In this document: positions 45,176 to 45,314 of the stretch, in pieces | How the letters are laid out: every line of letters starts with the position of its first letter | Position numbering within the stretch: position 1 is the first letter of the stretch | Origin: Pseudomonadales bacterium | GTDB taxonomy: Bacteria > Pseudomonadota > Gammaproteobacteria > Pseudomonadales > Pseudohongiellaceae | NCBI GenBank assembly: GCA_022819645.1 | Contig: JAJEGU010000076.1 | Location: forward strand, 1-45,314 | Direction: 5' to 3' | DNA: 45,314 nt | Notes under the pieces: generated by a model | Seen by the model: only the letters and a program-made list of their open reading frames with translations | Database searches by the model: none | Told to the model about the DNA's origin: nothing | Program-made: the position numbers and the translations under genes

Positions 45176-45314
45176 TAGGGAAGCTCTGATCAAGTCAGAG
45201 CTTCCCTGCGGCACATGGAAGTGCCGCCGAATTCGATGGCGTAAGCCATTGAATTCGGGAGCAAAACAAAACCACGCTTTTGTTTTGCGATAATGAAAAA
45301 CTCCACGGATGGAG
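45176..45314. repeat. Hairpin cluster / modular repeat upstream of mraY (family 3, copy 2)
   Basis: Consecutive inverted repeats are: 45177-45207 (13-base perfect arms, loop TCAAG); 45208-45227 (GCGGCAC/GTGCCGC); 45227-45258 (14-base arms with one mismatch, around GTAA); 45261-45288 (GCAAAACAAAA with TTTTGTTTTGC, 11 bases perfect); 45301-45314 (CTCCA/TGGAG), running to the window edge. Blocks A (45183), B CCCTGCGGCA (45204) and C (45287-45304) match the element at 10167-10243 in order. No coding sequence is seen after 45155. Confidence 0.75.

Overview
This is a GC-rich, densely coded chromosomal stretch that looks gammaproteobacterial. The evidence is gene order and family type: rpsB-tsf divergent from map-glnD, dapD-dapE, pilA-pilB-pilC-pilD-coaE-yacG, and a dcw cell-division cluster running mraY-murD-ftsW-murG-murC-ddl-ftsQ-ftsA-ftsZ-lpxC-secA-argJ-mutT. 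I saw no tRNA, rRNA, CRISPR array, transposase or phage gene. The genus cannot be fixed from sequence alone.

Layout. (1) 1-3.3 kb: a nested palindromic repeat, tsf and rpsB on the minus strand, then a decayed toxin gene with its intact CopG-type antitoxin. The rpsB product is unusual: a normal S2 body is followed by a 17-residue tandem-repeat linker and a separate C-terminal globular domain. (2) 3.4-10.1 kb: map, glnD, dapD and dapE on the plus strand, with rsmJ convergent to dapE. (3) 10.2-12.3 kb: a COG2130-type NADP oxidoreductase and an exported CpeT-like protein. (4) 12.4-22.6 kb: an accessory metabolic region with a LeuC/LeuD-type dehydratase pair, an orphan P-loop ATPase, a class III CoA-transferase, an HMG-CoA-lyase-family enzyme, an aldehyde dehydrogenase, a LysR regulator, a two-cupin protein and a maleate-isomerase-family protein. 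(5) 22.6-28.5 kb: a small cytochrome c, then the type IV pilus assembly genes with coaE and yacG. (6) 28.5-45.2 kb: the MutT/ThiE fusion, argJ, secA, lpxC and the dcw cluster, all on the minus strand, mostly coupled by 4-bp ATGA overlaps.

The most interesting hypothesis for region 4 is catabolic. The enzyme families present would be enough for a route from mesaconate (or citraconate) by cis-trans isomerisation, hydration to citramalate, CoA transfer and lyase cleavage to pyruvate plus acetyl-CoA. Each step is assigned by family only, so the route is an inference.

The gaps between genes are rich in dispersed palindromic repeats of at least three families. One is a modular element whose conserved blocks (A, B, C) flank exchangeable hairpins, seen at 10.2 kb and at the right edge (45.2-45.3 kb), with an A-type fragment at 11.3 kb. 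Another shows compensatory base changes between copies and a second palindrome inserted in its loop. The gaps of more than about 200 bases hold these repeats, the rpsB promoter and leader, or the toxin remnant.
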